Below are positions 1 through 8,375 of a stretch of DNA of 64,000 nt, piece by piece. A program made the translations under genes and the position numbers. Within the stretch, counting starts at the first letter, position 1. The number at the start of each line of letters is the position of its first letter. The notes below the pieces were generated by a model. It was not told the DNA's origin. It saw only the letters and a program-made list of their open reading frames with translations, and made no database searches. The stretch lies in assembly GCF_000297495.1 (NCBI RefSeq), contig NZ_ALWX01000016.1:1-64000 (forward strand), written 5' to 3'. This DNA comes from Janibacter hoylei PVAS-1. GTDB lineage: Bacteria > Actinomycetota > Actinomycetes > Actinomycetales > Dermatophilaceae.

Positions 1-359
1 GCAGGAGCGTCGGACCGCCACCGCCACCGCTCCCACCCCGCGTCGGGCCGAGCCCGCCGCGCGCGAGGCGTCGCCCCGCCCCGCGCCGGCGTGCCGAGCG
101 GATCTACGACGTCGCGGCTCCCGCGGTCGCTGCAGCGGCTGCCGCCGAGATGGACGAGGTCGAGGAGCCCATCGCCACCACCCCGGAGCCCGGCACCTGG
201 GAGCCCACCCCGGTCCCGCGGCCCGTCTACACGATGAAGGCCGCCGCCCGACGGGAGCCCGCCCCGGCTCCGACCGCTGCGCCGGCCGCCGACGACGAGA
301 CCCCGCAGGTCATCGACGTCGAGGACGACGACCTGCCGGCCATCGCCGGCTGGGGCTGA
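1..359 (+). CDS. C-terminal end of an unrecognised protein (cut by the window edge)
   Basis: Only the tail of the gene is present. It is rich in Ala, Pro and Glu and contains the stretch EPGTWEPTPVPRPVYTMK followed by an acidic end, DVEDDDLPAIAGWG. Such low-complexity tails occur on actinobacterial membrane proteins of unknown role, so I assign no function. The first 30 or so codons read best in frame 2 (QERRTATATAPTPRRAEP), while the rest reads in frame 3 from RAERIYDV onward. A one-base error near position 85-97 is therefore likely. The stop lies 4 bases before the convergent AI-2E permease gene ends. Confidence 0.5.
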   Translation, partial: RSVGPPPPPLPPRVGPSPPRARRRPAPRRRAERIYDVAAPAVAAAAAAEMDEVEEPIATTPEPGTWEPTPVPRPVYTMKAAARREPAPAPTAAPAADDETPQVIDVEDDDLPAIAGWG

Positions 360-363
360 CCGA

Positions 364-1653
364 CTAGACGTCGAAGGGGGACTCGCCCGGCTCGATGCTC
401 GAGCGGGCGGTGTCCTGCGCGATGTCCTCCCGGATCTCGGAGCGCTCCTGCGGGTCGGCGAGGTCCGCGGGCTCATTGACGTCCTCGGGCACCGGGTCGA
501 GCAGGTTGTGCCCCACCGCGTTGAGCACCGCGACGAGCGGCACGGCGACGAGGGCGCCGATGACACCACCGACGACGATGCCCGTCGCGATGCCGAGGAT
601 GACCGCGAGCGGGTGGACGCGCACGGCCCGGCCGAGGAGCAGCGGCTGCAGCAGGTGGGACTCCACCTGCTGCACGGCGATGACGATGCCGAGCATGATG
701 AGCGCCGTGATCGGGCCCTTGGCGACGAAAGCGAGGGCGACCGCGACGAAGCCGGACATCAGGGCGCCGACGATCGGGATGAAGGCACCGATGAAGACGA
801 GCAGGGCGATGCCTGAGGCGAAGGGGACGCCGAGGCCGAAGGCGCCCAGCCCGATGCCGAGGGCGTCGGTGCCCGCGACAAGGATCGTCGCGCGGGTGAA
901 GGCCTTGAGCTGGTTCCACGCGATCGCCCCGGAGGAGAGGACCTTGGCACGGGCACCGCGGGGAAAGAGGCGTACGACCCACGCCCAGATGCCCGCGCCG
1001 TCGTAAAGGAAGAAGAAGAGCGAGAACATCGCCAGGAAGAAGCCGGTGAGCAGCTGCCCGACCGTCAGCCCCGCTTGGGCGGCGCGTGAGGAGAGGGCGT
1101 CACCCTCGGTGAGCTGGCTCCACGTCTCGGAGACCCATGTCGTGATCTGGCCCTCGGTCAGGCCGAAGGTGTTGACCGCCCAGCGGCGCGACTCGTCGAC
1201 GCCCTGGCTCACCTGGCTGACGATGTCGTCGAGCTGGGAGGCGAACTGGTTGCCGACGAAGCTGAAGAGACCGACGAGCACCGCGAGCGTGCCGAGCACC
1301 GTCACCCCGGCGGCCAGGCCGCGCGGCAGGACGGCGCGCAGGCGCTGGAAGGCCGGCTCGAGCAGCGCCGCGAGCAGCAGGGCGATGATGACGGGGAAGA
1401 CGACCTCGGAGAGCTTCGAGATGAGCCACAGCAGGGCGATGATGCCGACGCCGATGACGAGGGAGCGCCACACCCACTCCGAGGCGGCCCTGAAGGCCGG
1501 CGGCACCGCCCCGCTGCCGCCCGCACCGGGAGGGGTCGTCTGGATGACGATCTGTCGCTCCTGCGGAGGTGGTGCCGGCAGCTGGGGCAGCTGCGGCAGC
1601 CGGCGGGGGAGACGGGGCAACCGGACCCCCTTCGGGCGGCGCTTGTCGCTCAT
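364..1653 (-). CDS. AI-2E family transporter (PerM-like membrane protein)
   Basis: The 429-residue product has a basic, proline-rich cytoplasmic N-terminus of about 65 residues, then about eight hydrophobic segments with the arrangement of the AI-2E transporter family (PF01594). These include a segment around LLWLISKLSEVVFPVIIALL and the late hydrophobic blocks near GALMSGFVAVALAFV and GIATGIVVGGVIGALVAVPL. Family members export small molecules or act as sodium/proton antiporters, and the substrate cannot be read from sequence. I chose the ATG at 1653, which has the Shine-Dalgarno-like AAGGAC 6 bases upstream, over an in-frame upstream start at 1692. The C-terminal 45 residues are acidic and probably cytoplasmic. 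Confidence 0.85.
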   Translation of the reverse strand: MSDKRRPKGVRLPRLPRRLPQLPQLPAPPPQERQIVIQTTPPGAGGSGAVPPAFRAASEWVWRSLVIGVGIIALLWLISKLSEVVFPVIIALLLAALLEPAFQRLRAVLPRGLAAGVTVLGTLAVLVGLFSFVGNQFASQLDDIVSQVSQGVDESRRWAVNTFGLTEGQITTWVSETWSQLTEGDALSSRAAQAGLTVGQLLTGFFLAMFSLFFFLYDGAGIWAWVVRLFPRGARAKVLSSGAIAWNQLKAFTRATILVAGTDALGIGLGAFGLGVPFASGIALLVFIGAFIPIVGALMSGFVAVALAFVAKGPITALIMLGIVIAVQQVESHLLQPLLLGRAVRVHPLAVILGIATGIVVGGVIGALVAVPLVAVLNAVGHNLLDPVPEDVNEPADLADPQERSEIREDIAQDTARSSIEPGESPFDV

Positions 1654-1695
1654 GCACGTCCTTCGGGTCGGGTCTGTCGACTGTAACCGCACGGA

Positions 1696-1726
1696 TTGTG
1701 GCGACGCGTCATCACGGTGTTATGGT
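1696..1726 (+). promoter_or_regulatory. possible promoter of the tRNA-Ala gene
   Basis: A TTGTGG element at 1696-1701 and TATGGT at 1721-1726 resemble sigma-70-type -35 and -10 boxes. Their 19-base spacer is slightly long. Transcription would begin just before the mature 5' end of the tRNA at 1740. The call rests on position and weak consensus only. Confidence 0.35.
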
Positions 1727-1739
1727 TACCGACGTTCTC

Positions 1740-1815
<76 letters not shown>

Positions 1816-1816
1816 C

Positions 1817-1849
1817 CGAAGGCCCCCGGCACCACGCCGGGGGCCTTCG
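1817..1849 (+). terminator. intrinsic-type terminator after tRNA-Ala
   Basis: A perfect 14-bp stem, CGAAGGCCCCCGGC paired with GCCGGGGGCCTTCG, closes the 5-base loop ACCAC immediately behind the tRNA. The T-rich tail is weak (CGTTCTT), as is usual in high-GC actinobacteria. Confidence 0.85.
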
Positions 1850-1979
1850 TCGTTCTTGGGGTGCATCACGACTGTGCCCGGCCATCGGCGGGGGAGTTGG
1901 TACCCCGGCGGTACCTCCACTCGGCATTGAGCCGCTCGAGGCCCGCCCGATCGGCCCCCGTGCCCTAACTCTGTGGCTG

Positions 1980-3545
1980 TCAGTCGGCGCTGGCCGGGTA
2001 TCCGTCAGGCCAGCTCATGCGGTAGTCGTCGGCCGCAGCGTGTGTGTTGAATTCGATGACGGACACGTTGTGCTCGGTGAGGGCGTCAAGGACCGACTGT
2101 GGATGGACTCGGAAGAACTCCCGTCGGTGGTTGACCTTGTTCAGTCGCTGACGGGCGAATTCGCGGTGAAGCATCGCCTCGATCGTGACCGCGTCGTCGC
2201 TGAAGAACAATGCATGCACATCGAAGTTGAACGGCACGGACGCATCGCCTAGCTCGCGGATGCGTTCCTCGGGTTGGAGGCGCCGAGTCATGCCGATCTT
2301 GACGACGCCTTCACCAAAGGCGCCGATGTTGGAGATGACGTAGACATACCCGGCTCGGATGTTGGCCGCACGGTAGTCCGCCGCGGCGATCTCCGCGTCA
2401 ATGCGGTCGAGTTCTGCTTGAAGCGACTCCGCGCTGGTGGTGTCGCCGGAGTCCCGCAGGCGCTGGATGGAGTTGAGGTAGTGGCCGCGCTCCTTTGCCA
2501 GGCGGTCCTTCTCACGCTGGATTTCGGCCTCAAGGGCGCGCTGCTCTCGGAGTTCTGCACGACGCTCGCGCTCTTGCTGCCGGTCGGCAGCCTTTGCCTG
2601 CTCATGACGGGCCGCAAGCTCAAGCTCCCGGAGGCGGAGTCGGTGGTATTGGTCGGTGACTGCGAGGTCGATCATCTGCCCCTGTTTGGCGATCTGCTCT
2701 CGGGCTGTGGACAGGCGCTTCTGCGCCGAGGTGAGGTTGCCGGCCTTCACCGTCTTGACGGCGTTCTCTGCCTCGGCGTTGTAGGCACGCAGCATGATGC
2801 GACTCATCTGGTTGACGAAGGTTTTTCCCTTGGCGAGAGAGTTGTTGAAGGTGAAGTTCGGCGCGGCGGTGATCGCAGAACCGATCTTGTTCGTCTGTCG
2901 GATGTCAGAGCGCAGAGCCTCGAGCTCGGTGGCCAGTGCGGCTGAGGCCTCCGCCGGATGCTCGAAGTCGAAGAGGCCGACCTCCTCCAGGATTAGACGA
3001 TCGCGGTTGACGATGACCTGCCGTTCGAGGTCGTTGACCTGCCGCTGCAGTTGGGCCACCTGCTGTCTTACAGCTTCCTCGGTCTGTCTCTGCGCTTCGA
3101 TGCGCTGCTCCCGCGCGGCAACGTCGAGCGCACCCAACTCCGCCAGCAGTCGCTCACACTGCTCCAGGGAGCCCAAGAGCCGCTGGTTCTCGACCTGAAG
3201 CTCGTGTGCCACACGCTTGGCGTTGAAGGTCGTGATCTTTTCGTTGGGAGTCCACCCGGTTCCACCTTGCGTTGGCCCACTGGGAACGCGTGGTGTCTGA
3301 GCCTCTACGGGTGGGGGTGTGGTCGCGCCTTCTGAAGAAGACGCGACCGCGGTAGACGACTCGGCGGGAAACCCTGCCTCGGTGGGCGGCATGTGAGCTG
3401 TGGGTTCAGGGGCCGAAGGCAGAGGGTCAATGGACATCTCGCCGCCTGTGCTGACGTGCTCCGTCCAGCGGCTGCCGTCCCAATACCGATGCTGAAACTT
3501 CCGCATGGGGTCCGGATACCAGCCCGCTTGTGAACCGTTCGCCAT
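1980..3545 (-). CDS. DUF2510-DUF4041-T5orf172 (GIY-YIG-like) multidomain protein
   Basis: The protein has 521 residues in four parts. Residues about 6-32 form a DUF2510 module (GWYPDP, RYWDGSRWTEHV). A Pro/Ser/Thr linker follows to about 105. A long charged coiled-coil region runs from about 110 to 390 and includes the DUF4041-like core (NNSLAKGKTFVNQMSRIMLR). Residues about 395-490 form a T5orf172/MUG113 domain with GYVYVISN, VKIGMTRR and EAMLHREFARQRLN, a GIY-YIG nuclease-like fold. Its cellular role is unknown; homologous C-terminal domains occur in phage and mobile-element proteins. GGAGG lies 9 bases before the ATG. Codon use is visibly less GC-biased than in the neighbours and the gene lies beside a tRNA, which suggests acquisition by transfer. 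Confidence 0.8.
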   Translation of the reverse strand: MANGSQAGWYPDPMRKFQHRYWDGSRWTEHVSTGGEMSIDPLPSAPEPTAHMPPTEAGFPAESSTAVASSSEGATTPPPVEAQTPRVPSGPTQGGTGWTPNEKITTFNAKRVAHELQVENQRLLGSLEQCERLLAELGALDVAAREQRIEAQRQTEEAVRQQVAQLQRQVNDLERQVIVNRDRLILEEVGLFDFEHPAEASAALATELEALRSDIRQTNKIGSAITAAPNFTFNNSLAKGKTFVNQMSRIMLRAYNAEAENAVKTVKAGNLTSAQKRLSTAREQIAKQGQMIDLAVTDQYHRLRLRELELAARHEQAKAADRQQERERRAELREQRALEAEIQREKDRLAKERGHYLNSIQRLRDSGDTTSAESLQAELDRIDAEIAAADYRAANIRAGYVYVISNIGAFGEGVVKIGMTRRLQPEERIRELGDASVPFNFDVHALFFSDDAVTIEAMLHREFARQRLNKVNHRREFFRVHPQSVLDALTEHNVSVIEFNTHAAADDYRMSWPDGYPASAD

Positions 3546-3631
3546 TGCTCTCGCCTCCCGCAGGTCACGCTACCGAGCGAGGGGGACAACGTCGGTCGTA
3601 GAGCCGGGCTCGGTCGTGTCCCCGTGCCAGC

Positions 3632-4138
3632 ATGGCGAGCATGGACCAGCGCGCCCTCACCTAAGCCGCTGTCGGGTGCACGCGCACGGGCGTGGCGCCG
3701 GGCGGGTTCGCGGAGCTGCGCCGCAGCCGTCGGGTCGGATCGGGGCTGGCGGACTTCGAGCGGGCCGCCGATGCCCTGCTGACGTGGCAGATGCACCGTC
3801 GAGCCACGGCATCGCACGAGCGGGTCGAGACCGGAGCGGTCGCCGAGCTGCGCCTGGGCGTGGGGCGGCTGGGCCTGCGGGCGCCGGTGCGGGTCGTGGA
3901 CGTGGTCGACGAGCCCACCCGTCGCGGCTTCGCCTACGGCACCCTCCCCGGGCACCCTGAGGGCGGCGAGGAGTCGTTCGTCGTGGAGCTGGGCGAAACG
4001 GGCGACGTCACCCTCACCATCACCGCCGTCTCCCGTCCGTCGTCCCGTCTGGCCCGCCTCGCGGGACAGGTGGGGCGGCGCGTCCAGTCGCGGATCACCG
4101 ACCGCTACCTGTCGGCGCTCGCCGACGACGAGGGGTGA
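3632..4138 (+). pseudogene. DUF1990 family gene interrupted by an in-frame TAA
   Basis: Reading from ATG 3632 or 3641 gives MDQRALT, a TAA stop at 3662-3664, and then AAVGCTRTGVAPGGF. In the DUF1990 family the N-terminus has the pattern LTYxxVGxT, so the stop replaces the expected Tyr codon. The remainder is intact to 4138 and shows FAYGTLPGHPEGGEESFVVE, a family hallmark. Either this is a nonsense mutation (TAC or TAT to TAA) or a base-call error. Translation could also restart at GTG 3692, giving a 148-residue protein that lacks the first strand. The family's biochemical role is not established. Confidence 0.7.
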
Positions 4139-4168
4139 CGGGCTCCCCTTCGCCAGTAGCGTCGGTCC

Positions 4169-4320
4169 ATGGCACCCACGCCCCGCCTCGTCACCTACTC
4201 GATAAACATCTCGCTCGACGGCTACTTCGTCGGGCCCGACGGCGCTTCGACTGGTCGGAGCCGGACGAAGAGGTCTTCGCGGCCCATACCGACGAGCTGC
4301 GGGGGGGTCGGCGTGCGCCA
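4169..4320 (+). pseudogene. 5' stub of a dihydrofolate-reductase/RibD-C-like gene
   Basis: From ATG 4169 the frame gives LVTYSINISLDGYFVGPDG, which matches the start of the RibD C-terminal/dihydrofolate reductase-like family. A shift near 4240 then moves the homology to the next frame, FDWSEPDEEVFAAHTDELRG, and a second shift at the seven-G run near 4303 gives ELRGVGV. Recognisable sequence ends there, after about 50 of the usual 180 or so codons. From 4321 to 4449 I see no gene, RNA or repeat. This is a decayed remnant with no catalytic half. Confidence 0.65.
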
Positions 4321-4449
4321 CCGGCCGAAGGGAGCCCGCCGCCACCGACGAGGTGGGCGCCGACCGACAGGCCGCCGGGCCGCGCAGGCCCAGGCTGCGG
4401 CACGGGCGCAGCGCACCACACCCCTGCCCGGTACGACCATGGCTGACAA

Positions 4450-5211
4450 CTACTCGGCCGGCGGGCCGGTGATCGGGCGGCCCCCGGGCGTGCGTGGCCA
4501 CGCATTGGGGATGCACCCGCCGAGCACGAGGGTCTGCTGGACCATGACGGGCGCGGGTCGGCCCCGGCCCGGGCAGCGCTCGTGGCCGCGGCCGAGCGCG
4601 TGGCCCACCTCGTGGTTGATGAGGTAGGCGCGGTAGGTGTGCAGGTTGGGCACGTGGGGGACCCCGATGTACCAGCGGTCGAGGTTGAGCCAGATGACCG
4701 AGCCGGCCCGGCAGGAGGTGTAGCCGTCGGTGTCGGCACCGGCGGCGCCGCAGGCGCGGTCGACCGTGCGCGGGGTGGCCAGGCGGATCGTCACGTCGGG
4801 CTCGTGGCGCACGATCCGCTGGAAGCGCCAGTGGCCGCCGCGCGTCCAGCCCCGCTCGTGGCGCAGGGTCCGGTCGATCGTGGCGGCGAACTCGCTCGTC
4901 GTCACGCCCGAGCCGCGCTCGACCTCGACGCGGTAGGTGACGAGCTGGCCGGTGCTGCGACCGCGCACCGGGGTGCCGGTCGGGCTGCGGGAGAAGTCTC
5001 CGGTGGAGCGGTAGTCGGGCAGCGTCGGACGCGCCGAGGTCGTCGGCGAGGGCGCCGCCGTCGTGGTGGCGGTCGTCGTGCTGGTGCTCACCGGGCTCAC
5101 CTGCGTCGTCGGCTCACCGTCGCCATGGGCCGCCCTGACCCCCACGACGACGACGCAGACGGTGAGGGCGGCGAGTGCCGCGGCGGCGACCCGGCGACGG
5201 CGGAGGGACAT
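4450..5211 (-). CDS. DUF3152 domain, secreted metalloprotease-like protein
   Basis: The 253-residue product has an N-terminal membrane/signal segment (RRRRVAAAALAALTVCVVVV), then a Thr/Ser/Pro-rich linker to about residue 65. The C-terminal domain is of DUF3152 type, with a zinc-protease-like motif, HEVGHALGRGHERC, near residue 205. Paired cysteines ([23 protein letters not shown]) suggest disulphides outside the cell. The His-Glu-x-x-His arrangement implies zinc binding, but no substrate is known. The gene starts 6 bases after the stop of the RecB-like gene on the same strand, so the two are probably cotranscribed. Confidence 0.85.
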   Translation of the reverse strand: MSLRRRRVAAAALAALTVCVVVVGVRAAHGDGEPTTQVSPVSTSTTTATTTAAPSPTTSARPTLPDYRSTGDFSRSPTGTPVRGRSTGQLVTYRVEVERGSGVTTSEFAATIDRTLRHERGWTRGGHWRFQRIVRHEPDVTIRLATPRTVDRACGAAGADTDGYTSCRAGSVIWLNLDRWYIGVPHVPNLHTYRAYLINHEVGHALGRGHERCPGRGRPAPVMVQQTLVLGGCIPNAWPRTPGGRPITGPPAE

Positions 5212-5217
5212 GACGGG

Positions 5218-6768
5218 TCAGCCCGCGTGGGCGAGCAGCCAGTCGCGCAGCCGCAGCGTCGAGAGGCAGTCGTACTCGTTGTACTGCCGCAGGTCCTCGA
5301 GGCGCTCGGCGGCCGTGGTCGCGTCGCCGGCCGCGACCGCCTCGCGGTATCGCTGGTACTCGATGATCGAGTCACCGCCGGCGGTCACGCCGGAGTCGTC
5401 GCGCAGCTCGTCGCCCATGTAGAGCGGCTCGAGCCGCTTGATGGAGTAGGAACGCGAGCCGATGCGCACGGCCGACTTGACCGCGGCGTAGAGGTCGACG
5501 AAGACGTCGCCGTCGAGGATCTCGGCGACCTCCGCCTCGCGGACGGCGTGCCGGGCGGCGAGCCGGGCGAGGGCAGCCCGCTCGTAGCCGGAGTAGTGGT
5601 AGACGTGCAGGTCGGGCCAGCGCTCGAGCCGGGCGCGCAGCCAGTCGACGAAGCCGATGAGCGCTGCCCGCTCCTGCTCGCGGTCGTGGGCCCAGAAGGG
5701 GACGAAGTCGCCGCTCGCGGTCAGCGAGCCGAAGAGGTACTCCAGGCCCTGGTCGGTCGCTGAGTCGCCGCGCCACACCGGGTCGCCCTCGAAGTCGAAG
5801 AAGACGTCACCCTCGCTGGGGGCGGGCAGGTCGGCGAGGCGCTCGGGGGCGAAGACCTCGTAGGGCAGGGGTGCCTCGGGCGTCGGCTCGACGATCTGCA
5901 GGCGGGCCTGGCTGCGCAGGGTCGCCAGCTGCTCGGGGTCGATGCCCTCGACCGGCTCGGTGCGCCCGGCGAGGGCAGTCACCGTCGTCACGCCGGCGTC
6001 GAGCAGCCGGGCGCGGGTCGTCGCGCGGACCCCCGCGGTCAGACCGACGTCCTCGCGGACGGCGAGCTCGGCCCGGCAGGCGTCGCAAAACAGGCAGGCC
6101 CGCCACCGCGGGTCGCCCCACACGACCGGCCCCGTTTCGGCGGCGTGCGTGTCGAGCACCTCGAGGAGGCGGGTGTGGACCGTGGCGAGCTCGTCGGCGA
6201 GGTCCTCGCGCGGGATGTCGACCTCGCTGCCGTCACCGAGGATGAGGCGGACGAAGGGAGCGACCCCCACCCCCGCGTCGGCGAGGGCCCGGGCGTAGGC
6301 GGCCACCTGCAGCTGGGCGTGCTGGTGGGCTCGGCGGGCGAGCTTGGTCTCGGCGACGACCCACAGGTCGTCGGGCCCGCGCAGCAGGTGGTCGGCACGA
6401 CCGACGAAGCGCTCCCCGCGCACGGCGGCCTGGTGGACGAGACGCGTCGCGGGGTCGCGCAGGACGGTGAGCACCTCGTCGGGGCCGAGGCGGCGGGCGT
6501 CGACGACCCCGGCGCCGACCTGCGCGCTCAGGGCGGCGGTGACCTCCTGCTCGTACTCGCGGCCGAGGTCGCCGAAGCGCTCACGGACCGGGTCGACGGT
6601 GGCGACGACCGGCTCGCGTCGCCCGAGACGCACGTCGAGGTCGACGAGCAGGCCGTACTCGCACTCTCGTCCGTGGCGCAGGTCGCCCGCGGTGATGACC
6701 GCGGCCTGCGGTGCGCCGTCGACGAGGGGGAGGTCCATGCCCCCGAGGGTACGAGGGGTGACTGACAC
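5218..6768 (-). CDS. TM0106 family RecB-like nuclease, stand-alone form
   Basis: The 516-residue protein matches the TM0106-type RecB-like family. It has an N-terminal PD-(D/E)XK-like part (DDLWVVAETKLARRAHQHAQ), a four-cysteine cluster (CLFCDACR with partners) typical of Fe-S RecB-like nucleases, and a C-terminal RNase H-like/exonuclease segment with DVFFDFEGDPVWRG and YNEYDCLSTLRLRDWL. Many actinobacterial relatives are fused to a helicase, and this one is not. The GTG at 6768 has GGAGG 5 bases upstream and lies 11 bases after the pmt stop; ATG 6738 (MDLPLVDG) is an alternative with a poorer ribosome site. A role in DNA repair is inferred. Confidence 0.8.
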   Translation of the reverse strand: MSVTPRTLGGMDLPLVDGAPQAAVITAGDLRHGRECEYGLLVDLDVRLGRREPVVATVDPVRERFGDLGREYEQEVTAALSAQVGAGVVDARRLGPDEVLTVLRDPATRLVHQAAVRGERFVGRADHLLRGPDDLWVVAETKLARRAHQHAQLQVAAYARALADAGVGVAPFVRLILGDGSEVDIPREDLADELATVHTRLLEVLDTHAAETGPVVWGDPRWRACLFCDACRAELAVREDVGLTAGVRATTRARLLDAGVTTVTALAGRTEPVEGIDPEQLATLRSQARLQIVEPTPEAPLPYEVFAPERLADLPAPSEGDVFFDFEGDPVWRGDSATDQGLEYLFGSLTASGDFVPFWAHDREQERAALIGFVDWLRARLERWPDLHVYHYSGYERAALARLAARHAVREAEVAEILDGDVFVDLYAAVKSAVRIGSRSYSIKRLEPLYMGDELRDDSGVTAGGDSIIEYQRYREAVAAGDATTAAERLEDLRQYNEYDCLSTLRLRDWLLAHAG

Positions 6769-6779
6769 GCGTGCCTCCG

Positions 6780-8340
6780 CTACACCCAGCTGGGGAACCA
6801 CATGCGCCAGCGCCAGTGGTCGTAGGGGATGACCTGCGCGGTCCAGATCGGCCAGTAGAAGGCGAAGTTGGCCAGGACGAGGAGCAAGTAGGCCCCGACG
6901 ACGAGCTGGCCGATGCGGCGGCGGCGCGCGTCGGCGCCCGGTGGGCCGAGGGCCAGGCCGAGCACGAAGACGACCGCGAGGACCACCCAGGGCTCGAAGG
7001 CGATCGTGTAGAAGGTGAAGATCGTGCGGTGCTGGAGGAAGAACCACGGCAGCCACCCGCCGACGAAGCCGGCGAGGACCGCCCCGGCGCGCCAATCGCG
7101 CTTGAAGGCCCAGTGGTAGACGAGGAAGAAGAGGGCCGCCGTCGCAAGCCACCAGATCGAGACGGATCCGAGCGAGGTGATCGCCTTGGAGCACTTCTCG
7201 ACGTCGCAGCCGGTCATGCCCTGGGTCGGCGACTCGTAGAAGAAGGACGTCGGGCGGGACTGGACCATCCACGACCACGGGTTGGAGTCGTAGGTGTGCG
7301 GCTTGGTCAGGCCGTCGTGGAAGTCGAGGACCACGACGTGGTACTCCCACAGCGACCGCAGCGCCGGCGGCAGCCACTGCACGCCCTGCTCGGGGTTGTC
7401 CACCGCCCAGGTGCGGTTGTAGCCGATGTCGGTGCGGAACCACTGGACCCACGACGCGAGGTAGGTGGCGAGGACGACGGCCGTCATCGACAGGCCGGCC
7501 CACACCCCGTCCTTGCCGATGCCGGCGATGATCCAGTGGCGGGCGCCCGCCGCCCTGCGTGCCCCGATGTCCCAGAAGACGATCATCAGGCCGAAGGCGG
7601 CGAAGAAGTACAGGCCGGACCACTTCGTGCCGCAGGCCAGCCCGAGGCAGATGGCGGCGACGAGGCGCCACGGGCGCCACAGCAGCCACGGGCCGGTGGC
7701 GAAGCTCGCGGGGAGACGGGCGGCCTTGGCCGCCAGTCGCTCCCGCCCCCGGTCGCGGTCGATGAGGAGCGCGCCGAAGGCGGCCAGCGCGAAGAACATG
7801 AGGATGATGTCGAGCAGGCCGGTGCGGGAGTGGACGAAGTGGTGCCCCTCGAAGGCCATGAGGAAGGAGGCGATGGCCCCGAGCCAGCTCGAGCGGAAGA
7901 GGCGGCGGGCGATCCGGCCGACCATGAGGATCGAGATCGTCCCGAGCAGCGCCACGGAGAAGCGCCACCCGAAGCTCGACGTCGAGCCGAAGACCCACTC
8001 GCCGAAGGCGATGACCCACTTGCCGACCGGCGGGTGGACGACCATGTCGCCCTCGGTCGTGTTGAAGACGGCCGTCGTGCCGTGGGTGAAGAGCGGGTCG
8101 ACCTGCTCGCCGTCGCCGTTCCACTGCATCTCGACGCCGTGGTCGAGCATCGAGACGCCCTGCTTGACGTAGTACGTCTCGTCGAAGACCAGCTGGTGGG
8201 GGGCGGTCGAGGGCCCAGAAGCGGAGGAGGCCGCCGATGGCGGCGAAGAGGAGCGGGCCGGCCCAGCCCCACAGCGTCTCGGTGGGCCGGAAGCCGAGCA
8301 GGCGTTCGCGCAGCTGCTGCCCCCGGTCCATGGGCGTCAT
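6780..8340 (-). CDS. pmt: dolichyl-phosphate-mannose--protein mannosyltransferase (one apparent frameshift)
   Basis: The integral membrane enzyme transfers mannose from polyprenyl-phosphate mannose to Ser/Thr of exported proteins. The reconstructed product is about 519 residues with roughly ten membrane spans. The first lumenal loop carries the catalytic DE (LVFDETYYVKQG), followed by DPLFTHGTT and VVHPPVGKW, typical of the PMT family. The N-terminus (TETLWGWAGPLLFAAIGG) lies in another frame, because the G6 run at 8198-8203 holds one base too many. The start at ATG 8340 has no clear ribosome site. rsmI begins 35 bases away in the opposite direction, a pairing that is common in actinobacteria. 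Confidence 0.9.
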
Positions 8341-8375
8341 CGTAGGCGAGCGAGCAGGGCTGGGATGATGGAGCC

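Noticed and set aside
4450-5211. Classic secreted toxin or phage lysin
   Set aside because: The HEVGHALGRGHERC motif and flanking cysteines fit DUF3152, a housekeeping actinobacterial family, and no toxin partner is nearby.
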